Shown here in pieces: positions 1 through 9,810 of a stretch of 64,000 bases of DNA. Position 1 is the first letter of the stretch; each line of letters starts with the position of its first letter. Below the pieces are notes generated by a model. That model did no database searches. It was given only the letters and a program-made list of their open reading frames with translations, and had not been told where the DNA came from. The position numbers and the translations under genes are program-made. Origin of the DNA: Apricaphanius iberus (Eukaryota > Chordata > Actinopteri > Cyprinodontiformes > Aphaniidae); NCBI GenBank assembly GCA_028564705.1, contig JAPXFQ010001011.1, positions 124,001 through 188,000 on the forward strand, read 5' to 3'.

Positions 1-563
1 CAGACTTTGACTTGAATTACTTTTTAATTCAATCAAGAAGTAGCTAGGTAATGAGACACACATCTCTTAAAAAAGACAGCAAAAATGTAAAGTATTAATG
101 GGTATTACTATATTTCAGAAATGTTGAACTAAAATAAAAAATATCCCATCCATTACAGTAAATCAAATCCTTCCACTAATCGTTAAGCAGGTTTTTGCAA
201 ATTTTCTGTATTTTAATCATTTATCTTTGGTGTTTAGCTCCAATCCTTTTAGGCTATTAGCTTATTCCACAGACTCTTATCAGATTCAAGGTGGTCAGGT
301 GCCTCATTGACATTACTTCTGCTCAGAATAAACATGTCGGTATGCTTTAGTTTACTTTCAACGGACATTGATACAACTATCCAGCAGCACAAAAATAATA
401 ACATTTTATTGATACATGTGTTAGTTTGGATTTCTGAATTTTGAAGAACTTTAGGAAACACCAACAAGAATACAACGCTATCTAAAAGTCTCTATTGGTC
501 ATTATGATGTTTTTCTTCCAGTCAGACAAAAAAAATATCAAGATGAAATTTCACTTCACTCAC
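1..563 (-). other. FARP2 intron 5, partial
   Basis: It begins with the donor GTGAGTG directly downstream of exon 5 (minus strand) and continues past the window edge. I looked for the next expected FARP segment (YLFALQ-like) on the minus strand and did not find it here. The sequence is AT-rich with no recognisable gene or repeat. Confidence 0.7.
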
Positions 564-642
564 CTGGTGTATTCTTCTTGCAGCTGACCAGGGTCAGGGG
601 GAAAGAACTTCACAGAAAGTCGAAACAGCGTATTTGCAGGTC
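564..642 (-). CDS. FARP2: FARP2 coding exon 5 (FERM F1 lobe end)
   Basis: 79 nt. Acceptor CTCTCCAG ahead of 642 and donor GTGAGTG after 564. With the last base of exon 4 it completes an Arg codon and reads PANTLFRLSVKFFPPDPGQL, then QEEYTR, a highly conserved FARP stretch at the end of the ubiquitin-like FERM lobe. It leaves two bases (AG) for the next exon, which is outside the window. Residues about 117-142 of the protein. Confidence 0.93.
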
Positions 643-717
643 CTGGAGAGCAGTAACAGAAGTATTAACATTCCTCTCTTTATCAGCTGGATTTTCAGTC
701 AGCTTGATCTTACTTAC
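643..717 (-). other. FARP2 intron 4, 75 bp
   Basis: A very short intron with consensus donor GTAAGTAAG (from 717) and acceptor CTCTCCAG (to 643), close to the practical minimum for vertebrate splicing. Its ends are fixed by the uninterrupted frame between exons 4 and 5. Confidence 0.9.
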
Positions 718-760
718 TTCTGACTTGTCTTGCAATGGGTTTTGTTGGTTCCAGCCATAC
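718..760 (-). CDS. FARP2: FARP2 coding exon 4, 43-nt small exon
   Basis: 43 nt, starting after acceptor TCTCTCTAG and ending at donor GTAAGTAAG. It encodes VWLEPTKPIARQVR plus one base that completes R across the junction; human FARP2 has the closely similar WLEPMKPIIRQIRR here. Starting phase 0 and ending phase 1 fit exons 3 and 5 exactly. Short enough to be missed by gene finders. Confidence 0.92.
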
Positions 761-851
761 CTAGAGAGAAACAGACAAATTTATCTTTTCAGGAATTCAA
801 GTTCTAGGTTTAACTGGTGGTTATAGCAAAACTCCATGTAGCTTTTTAAAC

Positions 852-1735
852 CAGAGATGCGGACTTGAATGATATGATTTGGACTCAAGCCAGACTGGAG
901 TCCCTTAAATATGTGACTTGAAAAAATGTTTAAAGTGTTTAACTTGACTTGGACTTCCACACCAATGACCTGGGACTCGACTCGGACTTGAACCTAATTA
1001 CTTGAAAAGACTTGGTATTTTCCAATAATTACAGTTTTAAACATCCATTATTACAAAGTTTCATGTCATTTCACTCATCCTGTGGTGCTGATCTTTTCTT
1101 AACTTAAGTGGAAACTGTTATGTGTACGAGAGTCACAGAACAGCCAATCAGATTACTAGATTTAAAAAAATGAAGCCATTATAACTCGCTCTATACTGTA
1201 GGCAAAACCTCCTTTTGCCACGTTTTTCAAACCAGTAATGTAGGTCGAGTAAGACTCTGGAAGGGGGTGAACTGATCTTTTAGTAAATACCTGTGACTCT
1301 TAAAAATCTAAATTTCATCTGGAAAATTACATCTGCCATATGCTTTTTTTAAATCTCTAATTCTAAGCAGTGAATCTTTAAAATTATAGTTCAAAGGAAG
1401 ACTATTCTTATTAGCTAAGTTAGATTAAACTGCAAATGGAGGTCAGAGTTCAGTAAAAACTTTAAAAACTATAAAAAGTTTTATACATTTAGTTCCACTT
1501 TTTTCATTTGGGTATTCAAATAAATGAAGATTTTAAAAAGAAAAAGTTTTAGGATTTGTATTGAATATTAAATTATTAAACAGTTTTTTTGTTTTTTTTA
1601 AATGACTCAAAATGACTTAAAATCCAAGGTTTAAGACTTGCGACTTGACTTGAAACTTGCTTCTATTTACTTGAGGCTTGAGGGTAATGACTTGGGGCTT
1701 AAGATTTGCAGAAAAATTACTTGGTCCCACCTCTG
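852..1735. mobile_element. hAT-like non-autonomous element in FARP2 intron 3
   Basis: The ends are imperfect inverted repeats: left CAGAGATGCGGACTT, right (reverse complement) CAGAGGTGGGACCAAG. They are flanked by 8-bp sequences that agree at 6 of 8 positions (ttttaaac / tcataaac), as expected for an old hAT target duplication. The inside near both ends is made of many copies of GACTTG-like units. No transposase remnant is visible. 884 bp. Assignment to hAT rests on the 8-bp flank and the end sequence only. Confidence 0.6.
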
Positions 1736-2226
1736 TCATAAACTATAAAGTGACAGCAACATAACCAATTGTCTACTTCTACGGCGAGAAAAGCTACATT
1801 TTAAGACAGTGCCTCGTCTCTGCCATATTGTAGGACCTCAGATGCTCCGATAAAACTGGGGCTGACTGATGAAGGAATGTGCAACATAAAACCAGTATTG
1901 AGTAACATTACCAGAAAGAACTGCTGTAATCAGTTGTCTATTCACATTCCAGCATCTGTAGTGGATCAGAATCTATTGGAGCCCATCTTTGTGCAGTAAA
2001 TCAACTAAGACCCAAACCTGTCAGCAGGCTGATGAATATCATTGTTTATCATCTAAATTAAATAGGTTAATAGAAAGATTAAGATAAAGTAAGAAGAGCT
2101 GACTAAAGTGAAAGTCTTTTAAAACTATGATCTCCCACATGAATCTTTGAGATGTACAGCCAATGGCTCCATTAAATACAAACAGTTTGTTTATGAATAC
2201 AATGAATGGGTCGGGTAACTGCCTCT

Positions 2227-3094
2227 TAGGGATGGGTATTGTTTAGGTTTTATTAAATACCAGTGCCAGACCGTTTTCTTGTTGTTTTTTTTAAATGGTG
2301 CCGGAGCTTAAACAATGCTCAAATGGAAAACATACAAACCCTCCTATTTTTGTTTTTTTAGTAGGACTGACAAATTATTAAAACTCTTGATTTAATTAAT
2401 CACAGGGTAGCTGCGAATTAATCACCTTTCCTAAATATTACCAAGACACTACAATTTAAGTCCCAAAACATCAGAATGCACATTTTTAATGCAACGGTAT
2501 CCCACTATAAAATATACTGCAGCTATATAGTGAACCAACATGCATGAATCAACATAAATATGGCGCATTTATACTCTGCACTGCACACAGCGAGGGGACA
2601 TCCCAGCGGACATTAAGGAGAATTCCCACAGAAAACTTATGAACTTATAATCATATCAACCCAATACGGCAATAATAATAATATACTCGATTGTCATTTA
2701 CGTACGCACGCACACACACGCTTCTGCACAACAATCTGCAGTTTTGCAGGTTAGGAAGGACATATGTGGTGTGGTTTGAATTATAAACAGGGCGGTGTTC
2801 TGGGTATGTGTTAATTGGGTCAAAAAATTGAGTTAAATTAGTCGACCCTTGTAATGCGTCCATTTAGACTGCCCTAAATTGAAGCAGGTTTTTTTGCAAA
2901 AAGATAATCATGTTTACCTTTTCTGGTTATATAGGGAAAACACTCATGGCTGATGGTATGCCCAGAATCCATAGAGCTTGACATGTCCGGAAAAAAAAAA
3001 AGAACAAGAATAAGGCACCGAAATGTGCAATGCTTTTCGGTCTGGTTACTACTGTTTGTGGTAAAGTATCGTTAGATATCATTACCCATCCCTA
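2227..3094. mobile_element. hAT-like MITE with TAGGGATGGGTA ends
   Basis: Left end TAGGGATGGGTATTG and right end CATTACCCATCCCTA are inverted repeats. Flanking octamers ctgcctct and cagcctct match at 7 of 8 positions, a typical hAT target-site duplication. 868 bp with no coding remnant recognised. It lies in FARP2 intron 3. Confidence 0.75.
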
Positions 3095-3222
3095 CAGCCT
3101 CTTACTTTGGTTTATGTAAACTCCCAGGACGGTATTACAATCCACTCATGTTTCTGGAAAGATGAAAACAGCAGAAATGCTGATGGTCTAGTCAAGGCAA
3201 GTTAAGCATTGTTTTTACTCAG

Positions 3223-3450
3223 CGATACGGCATGCGCCGGTGCGGTTCAGAACGCTGTTATATGGTCCAGTGTGTACAGTAGAGCATTTCCACTACCAGT
3301 TGAACTTTCACTGGGGAGGTGGGGTTAAACACCTAACCCACTAACACGTCTGCTTGTCCTATGCAGTGATGTTTTCCTGTCTCCCAATCAATGGACTATG
3401 TTGTGTGACGCCAGTAGCTCCACCCTAACCGAACCAATGTCCTATGGACC
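3223..3450. repeat. Copy A of an unclassified interspersed repeat
   Basis: Shares ordered blocks with 4699-4945, including gtggggttaaac, a gcagtgatgtttt/gcagtgacgtttt block and a near-identical tgttgtgtgacgccagtag block. The two are direct repeats about 1.5 kb apart. No ends could be defined and no family is recognised. Confidence 0.5.
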
Positions 3451-3769
3451 TACAACTGATAGGGGCCCAGGAATGGTGATGAACAGGTCGGTTGTACGGG
3501 CTGCTTTTACAATGGAAATGGATGTAATAGTACTGATTCATACTCGTAGTCACTCATTGGAAACAATAAACAGGATTCCTAATCATCTCCAGTGAAAACA
3601 CCACTACCTCACTGTTTGAATTGATCAACAGCAACAATGTAACCATTAAATGACATCAACGTGAACAGCAATCCTCCACCCACATACATGGTCTTATCAT
3701 TATGCTACGACCTTTGACCGGTCACTAACAATATGTAGGCACTGGAAGCTTTTACACATGCGGTACATT

Positions 3770-5357
3770 TTTGGAGCTATGAAAAACCTAAACCTTTCTA
3801 ACTGTTGTCCCGTTACAATCACCAAGTTCAATTAATTTAATTTGAGATTTTAAGTGGCACAAAGTAGTGAATATTTATGAAGTGAAAGAAAAATTATACA
3901 CGGATTTTAAACAATAATATTAAACATTTTACAAACAAACGAAAAGTGTGAAAAACTCCCTATGGGTCCATACTTGACAGAGCTAACTTTTAATGCCGTT
4001 ACAGCTGCATTTACTTTTTGTGTATTTAGAAATGTATTTTTTGCAGATGAGCTGAAACTCAATTTAATCAGTCGGAATATATTTCTGAATATTTATTTAA
4101 TAGTCTTACTACTGAGTCCCGGTTGGGTCTCCACTTTCACCAGGCCATTCAAACATATTTGAGATAAAGCAGTATATTGCAGCTCCAGTGGTAGGTTTAT
4201 GGTGGTTGTTCAGCTGAAGCTGAATCTCCCCTGTAGTCTTGGGTCTTTTTGCAGCCTCTAAAAGGTTTTCCTCAGGGAATGAACGTTTTTTAGCGCCATC
4301 CATGTTACCAAAAGGTCTTATCAGTTTTCCCCTTCCTCTTAAAGAAACATCCCTAGAGCATGAGGCTGCCAATGCCACATATAAAAGGGTTGTAAATTGT
4401 AAAGCAAAATGTTCAATTCTGGTCTCATCTGACCAGAAGACCTTATTCCACATGATTGCCTTACTTGGGTTTATGGAAACGGCAAATAGGACTTCTTGTA
4501 TCTTGATTTTGACAAGGATTTACAGCTTACTACCTTTCATAGGTTTGCAGTTGTTATTATGATTGTACAGTGGCTCATTAAATGTTCAAAGCATGGGAGG
4601 GTGCTTTTTCTAACCCAACCATGTCTGCAGAGGTGCTTTGTCTGCATGCTGCTGTTTGTTCACTAATGTTCTCTAATCCCTCATTTCCACTGACAGGTAC
4701 AGCATGGGTCGGTGGAGTTCGGTGAGCTATAATATGCACCGACATATTCATTAGAGCGTTTTCACCTCCAGTAGGACTCCCACTAAGTAGGTGGGGTTAA
4801 ACCCAAATCCCTAGTGTGGCGTCATATTAATTCGACAACAAATGTAATGCATTAGAGCGTCTCTTGCTTGTTACAAGCAGTGACGTTTTTCTGTGCCTCA
4901 GTCAAAGGACTGTGTTGTGTGACGCCAGTAGCTCCACACTAAATGTAACTTACCATTGTCCTATAGAATTACAACTGAATTCCACGGAAAGGTGTGGTAA
5001 GGGGTGGTTGTTTTGGCCGCTTTTAAAGAGGTAACCGACCAAATCGTGTAGCACACCGCAGTGACCCGACATTAAACTGTGCAAAGGGTTCAATCTAGTT
5101 GACAAGTGGTGACTTCTGAAGGTACTTAGTTGCACTGGAGGAGTCTGATACAGCAGGAGTTTAATAAAAACCTATGCCACACTTCAGATTCTTCCTTGTT
5201 CAAAACCTATGATTAATTTACCTCCGCTTCCAAATGACGCACTATTTTGTGTAGATCTATTGTCAAAGACTGCAATAAAATACATTTGATGCTGGTTGTA
5301 ACATGATACAGTAGAATGTTAAAAGGGGGTATGGATACTTTTGCTAGGCAATGTACA
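3770..5357 (-). pseudogene. Degenerate Tc1/mariner element, minus strand
   Basis: The right edge read on the minus strand starts like fish Tc1-type elements (a CAAAAGTATCCATACCCCC block followed by a GTTACAACCA block), and the left edge carries a related block in the opposite sense near 3770-3960. A transposase scrap reads MWNKVFWSDETRIEHF at about 4405-4453 on the minus strand, matching the WSDET motif of Tc1 transposases, followed by frame-broken text. The copy is interrupted by another repeat (4699-4945). It is not functional. The limits are approximate. Confidence 0.6.
4699..4945. repeat. Copy B of the unclassified repeat, inside the Tc1 relic
   Basis: Direct-orientation relative of 3223-3450. 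It lies between the recognisable pieces of the Tc1-like relic, so it probably inserted into it. No target duplication could be identified. Confidence 0.45.
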
Positions 5358-5407
5358 GTTTGTGTGCTTCAAACCAGAAATGAAGGATATGATTGGCGAG
5401 TACATAC

Positions 5408-5512
5408 CCAGATCATCTGCATGTTCTGAAACTCGAGGCCAAAGTAATCACTTTCGATGAGGTTACCTCGGTGGAAAACCTCAGAGAGGAGGGTCTGTCC
5501 AAGACCTTTTGG
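5408..5512 (-). CDS. FARP2: FARP2 coding exon 3 (FERM F1 lobe)
   Basis: 105 nt, 35 codons, phase 0 at both ends. It reads PKGLGQTLLSEVFHRGNLIE and continues SDYFGLEFQNMQMIW; the human counterpart has LLTQVWKRLNLVECDYFGMEFQN. Acceptor TTTCAG lies before 5512 and donor GTATGT after 5408. Residues 68-102. DYFGLEF is a hallmark of FERM F1 lobes. Confidence 0.93.
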
Positions 5513-5514
5513 CT

Positions 5515-5538
5515 GAAAGAAAGAAAGAAAGAAAGAAA
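5515..5538. repeat. (GAAA)n microsatellite forming the exon 3 polypyrimidine tract
   Basis: Six GAAA units on the plus strand, read as CTTT repeats on the minus strand directly before the FARP2 exon 3 acceptor AG (5514-5513). The tetranucleotide repeat therefore serves as the pyrimidine tract. Confidence 0.9.
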
Positions 5539-5539
5539 A

Positions 5540-6883
5540 CACACTGAGGCATTCCTTTAATCTAAAAGCCAACAAAGATTTCCAATGTCCTCTTGTGATG
5601 CATCTTCATCTAGCACAAAATCAACCTATAGAACAATGGTTTGAGTGTAAAAGTATTCAGGCAGGACACAACTGATCCCCAAAGACCCTGCGAGAAAGGC
5701 CGATATGGAGTTGTTGAGAGTTGTGTCAATTTTGTCTGCGGTGAAGAAAACATAAATTTGCCATCTGGAAAACGTTTCAATTCACTGTGTTTCATGAGTT
5801 TGTATGCTCCATCTGCTGATTCACATACTCTCCTTGATGTTGACAATAAGCTGGTCAAATATAAAAGAAATGTGTTCTGTGTTGCTGCCTGGCCCTGAGC
5901 GTAGCACAGAGTGTAGCACAAAGCTCAGGCAGAAAATCTGCAGAAGTTTACCTTCTCAGTGCTCTGGGGGTTTGTTTTCACTAAACGAAGGTCTAATTAC
6001 TATGTACTAAGAGCACACTGCAGTTGAGGTTTGGAAAGCTAGTCTGTGACTTTTTGAGAAAATTATAGCCTAAAACATCTGGTAGTAATGTAAAATAGTA
6101 TTTTTAAAAGCCTTATAAAAAGAACTGCTCTGCATCGGCTGAGGTACGTTATTACAGCTCAAAGGACGCCAAAAGCTTTCTTGTAGAAAGTCTTTTCATT
6201 ACTTTGATAGTCACATGTTCTGCACTCAGAGAAGCTATAAGCTGCAGGTGAAATCTACAGACACCATCGGTAAATGTGGAAATCTGTTGTAAAAAGGTTT
6301 CCAGTACATACAGCACTCTCGGTGTCTGATTACAGCTGATCTAAAATAAGGAACAAAAGCTAATGTGTTTAAATAGTTTGGTTCTCCTTTGAGTAGAAGC
6401 CAAACACACATTCCAGACAACATCAGTAAGTATTCTGAATGAAAACAATGGGCAAATGTGAGGAATTCAGGAGCGATTTATCACTATGGCTGCCTTTCCA
6501 GTGTAGACTGAGTGTAACATGCAGTTCCAGCTCTCAGCAGAGTGACTTTATTAGTATTAGTTTATGTATTAGTATATCTTTCCTGTGCGGGTTTGATGAC
6601 GTTAACAAAGCAGAACGGATTCTACAATAATTTGGTAAAGTGAGGTTGACAACTTAAGTATAAAAACAGGCAAACATTTGAAAATCTCATAGTTGAATTT
6701 GGTCTAACCAAGTGGCTAATAGAGCACATATTAACTCTTAAATAACAAATTTAAAAAATGGAAACAAGGGATTCAAACCAAAAGGGCAGTAGTTGATTTA
6801 GCTAAAACTTTGCTTAAAAAGGGAAAGTACCCTATTTTGTAGCCTGGACTTTATTTATAACATGCATTACGTTCTTTTACTAA
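5540..6883. other. FARP2 intron 2, no gene or repeat recognised
   Basis: AT-rich unique-looking sequence inside the 14.4 kb intron 2 (5513-19958). Short open frames occur on both strands, but none has recognisable protein content or splice-consistent boundaries. Confidence 0.5.
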
Positions 6884-7616
6884 CCCAGACAAGTTTGGAG
6901 CCACTTGGAGTCCTTCAGAAAACATTTGTACGCAGTCGTGATCAGCGTATGTCCATATAATGGGAGTTAATGGGGCAACCGACTTGCAGCCTCTAAATAA
7001 GGCATTGTCTGCCACAAAACTCCTTCATTTCACCAATTTATTGTTATGAATCTCTAGCCCTATTCCTCTGTGAGTTCAGAGCGTCTCTGAGGTGCTTTGT
7101 TGTTGTCTGCAGGGATGTTTTACAGGTGATTTCAATGATGTCACTGCCATACAGCATCCCAGTTGTAGTCTGAGCAGGACTTTCTCTCGGTGCTTGATGG
7201 CGGTCCGTTAGACAGAACATGCTACTGCAGACCTCAACATGGTTCTCGTTTGATTCCAAATTGCACAGACAAAATGACCAAGTGGACTAAGTTCAGCTTC
7301 CACAGGCTCCGTTTTAGGCAACCTGCACAGACTACAGCTGCATTGGATTGAAATAGTTGGTTAGAATAAGTTGCCTGTTAAAAACACAGATGACAACAAC
7401 ACAGCACCTTCAAGACACTTTAAAATTTACAGGGGAATAGTGCTAGTGATTCATAACAGAACATTGGTGGAATGTAGGCTTTTTGTGGAAGATAATGCAT
7501 TATTTAGAGGATGTTCTTTTGTTGCCTCATTAACTCCAATTATAGGAATTCACACTGATTGTGACTAGATATAAACTTCTTCTGAAGGACTCCATGTGGC
7601 TCCAAACTTGTCTGGG
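6884..7616. mobile_element. Non-autonomous DNA transposon with 35-bp-class inverted ends
   Basis: The left end CCCAGACAAGTTTGGAGCCA is repeated in inverted orientation at the right end, with only a few differences over about 34 bp. 733 bp, no coding content. Flanking triplets taa and tga would suit a PIF/Harbinger-type TWA duplication only loosely, so the superfamily is uncertain. Confidence 0.65.
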
Positions 7617-8396
7617 TGAGTACATGAACATACTGCATGCTACAAATAAGGTCCAGGTTACAACAAAAATTGTACTGAGTAAGGAGCATTCATGTCAAAG
7701 CTTGTCAAGTGTTGGCTTTGTTTTCAGAGGGCCCTTCCGTGCCACCCTCATTTAACGTCATTGTTGCGGAGTCAAATTTGTTTTTTTTCAGGCTAATTTG
7801 GGAGAGCCAAAAATAACACTGATGAGCAGGGCAATAAGAGAGGATATTTAATTTTCAATTACATGTCTTGACATGTCTACAGCTCAATCAGCCTGTGAGG
7901 GAGCAGATTACTCAATAGTAGTAGATGTTTAGAGAGGAAATTTAACTCTTAAAACAGAAGAGAAGGAGATCATTGTTCTCCTGCATTGTTGCTGATGCGT
8001 CACATGTTTCACCCCAGCTTTACCTGAATACTTTGGTAAACCCTCCAAACAGCGACTTACATAGGGATGTACAGATTTGGTAACAATCGGTTATTCAATA
8101 CACTTGAACATCAGCATCAACCACTAACTTAACTCTCATTAAAGTATTAAAAGTTCATTAATTATTCTTATACCTTGCTTCTTCTATTTGCAATTCAGAT
8201 GTTATATCATTGCATTATAAGCTATGATGACGACCTAGAGATGTTATTACCAATGAGGCTATTCATCTGCTTGTTAATAACTGGTGGATTTTGATGAAAG
8301 TTTCATGAAATGTCTGCAACAGGACAAGTGATTTGAATTTGGAAGTGAATTGGGTGGGGGGGGGTGTTGAGTTGGACTGAGATGCCTTGACAGAGG
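7617..8396. other. Intronic sequence without recognised features
   Basis: Part of FARP2 intron 2. A short poly-G run (8358-8367) precedes the SINE; otherwise nothing is recognised. Confidence 0.45.
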
Positions 8397-8601
8397 TCTG
8401 TGCTGTAATGCTTTCCTACTTCGCTTTCCTCCGATTGGAGGGTCGTAGGTTCAATTCCAGCTTCCTCCACACACATGTCGATGTGCCCCTGGGCATCGTC
8501 GTACCGTCGTACTGTCTGTGTGAATGTGGCTTCAATGTAAAGTGCTTTGAGTGGTCAGTATGACTAGACAAGCGCTATATAAGTTCAGTCCATTTACATG
8601 A
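8397..8601 (+). repeat. tRNA-derived SINE
   Basis: Contains a B-box-like GGTTCAATTCC, the typical fish SINE segment around gtgtgaatgtggcttc, and the tail aagtgctttgagtggtcag ... aagcgctatataagttcag. The head (A box) is eroded. It lies in FARP2 intron 2. Confidence 0.7.
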
Positions 8602-9129
8602 CAGCCTGAACATTTCTTGAACATGAAATACAAATGCAATGATTAAGAATGAAACACAAGCAGAGGACTGCTTCACATTCCATCCAACACCGACATCTAA
8701 GAGATCCTAGGGAATGCAGAGGTAATATGCAGTCTCTTGATAGTGAGATCCTGATAAGGCACCAGCAGTCTAAAATTTACTAGACAGCTGCATACTTTTT
8801 GAGCACAACAGGAGGATCCACTTTAGTTATTTTCACCTTGCCCTTCACAACTTGAAAATGACAACAACAACAAAACTTGATGAACCAAACAGTGTAAGTC
8901 TTCTCCACTTTATGTCTTTTCCTTTTTTCCAATAAAACCTGTCACTCTGATAGAAGTTAGAATTAATCTAAACTCAGTCATTTGAAGGGTAAGATAAAAA
9001 AATAAAAATAAAGATTTTTTTTAAAATCTGGAAATGCTAAGCCTGCTTTGAGTTCAGAGGTTCAAGTGATGAACATAGTTATGGGTAGTTTGTGCCATTT
9101 TATCTTCTGGACGTGAATATATTTAGAAA

Positions 9130-9810
9130 CAGACAGAAATAAGGCCAAGAGACTTAAGTATTACCAAACATGAAGAAAGAATGGCAGCAGGATCTATGGA
9201 CTGAGGAGTCAAAATATTTGGTAATAGCAGAAGGCAGTTTGTTTGTTGAAGGGCTGGAGATTGGTACAATAATTTTTATCTACAGGCAACAGTGAAGCAT
9301 TGTGGAGGTTCCTTGAATGTCGGGGCTCCATTTTTGCAAATAGAGTTGGAGATTTGGTCAGGATTAATGGTGTTCTCAAAGCTGAGAAATACAGACAGAT
9401 ACTTATCCGTCATGGCATATGATCAAGGAGGCATATAATTAGCCCCAAATTTATTCTGCAGCAGGAAAACGACCCCAAACATACAGCCAAAGTCATTAAG
9501 AACTATCTTCAGTGTTAAGAAGAACAACAAATCCTTGAAGTGATAGTATGGCCCCAGTAGAGCCCTGATCTCAACATCATGGAGTGTTTTGTGGGATGGC
9601 ATGAAGAGACAGAAGAAAGTGAGAGCGCCTACATCCACAGAAGATCTGGGATCAGTTCTCCAAGAGGTTTGGAACAACCTACCAGGCGGGTTCCTTCAGA
9701 AATTCTGTGCAAGGATAACTAGAAGAATTGATGCTGTTTTTCAAATTTAGATTTCTCTTATGTTCGTTGACTGCATTTTGTTGATTGATGAAAATAAATG
9801 ATTAACACAT
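9130..9810 (+). pseudogene. Degenerate Tc1/mariner transposase, plus strand
   Basis: A stretch around 9460-9600 reads QQENDPKHTAKVIKNYLQ, a stop, then (after frame damage) PDLNIMECF, matching the NDPKHTA and SPDLNPIE motifs around catalytic acids of Tc1 transposases. Upstream text near 9280-9330 resembles the segment before it (gtgaagcattgtggagg). Multiple stops and shifts make it inactive. The limits are approximate. Located in FARP2 intron 2. Confidence 0.75.

Noticed and set aside
4239..4562. 107-codon plus-strand frame
   Set aside because: It is the shadow of the minus-strand Tc1 transposase relic (WSDET motif on the other strand).
8440..8470. B-box-like sequence as a possible functional tRNA gene
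   Set aside because: No cloverleaf can be drawn and the downstream sequence is a SINE body and tail.
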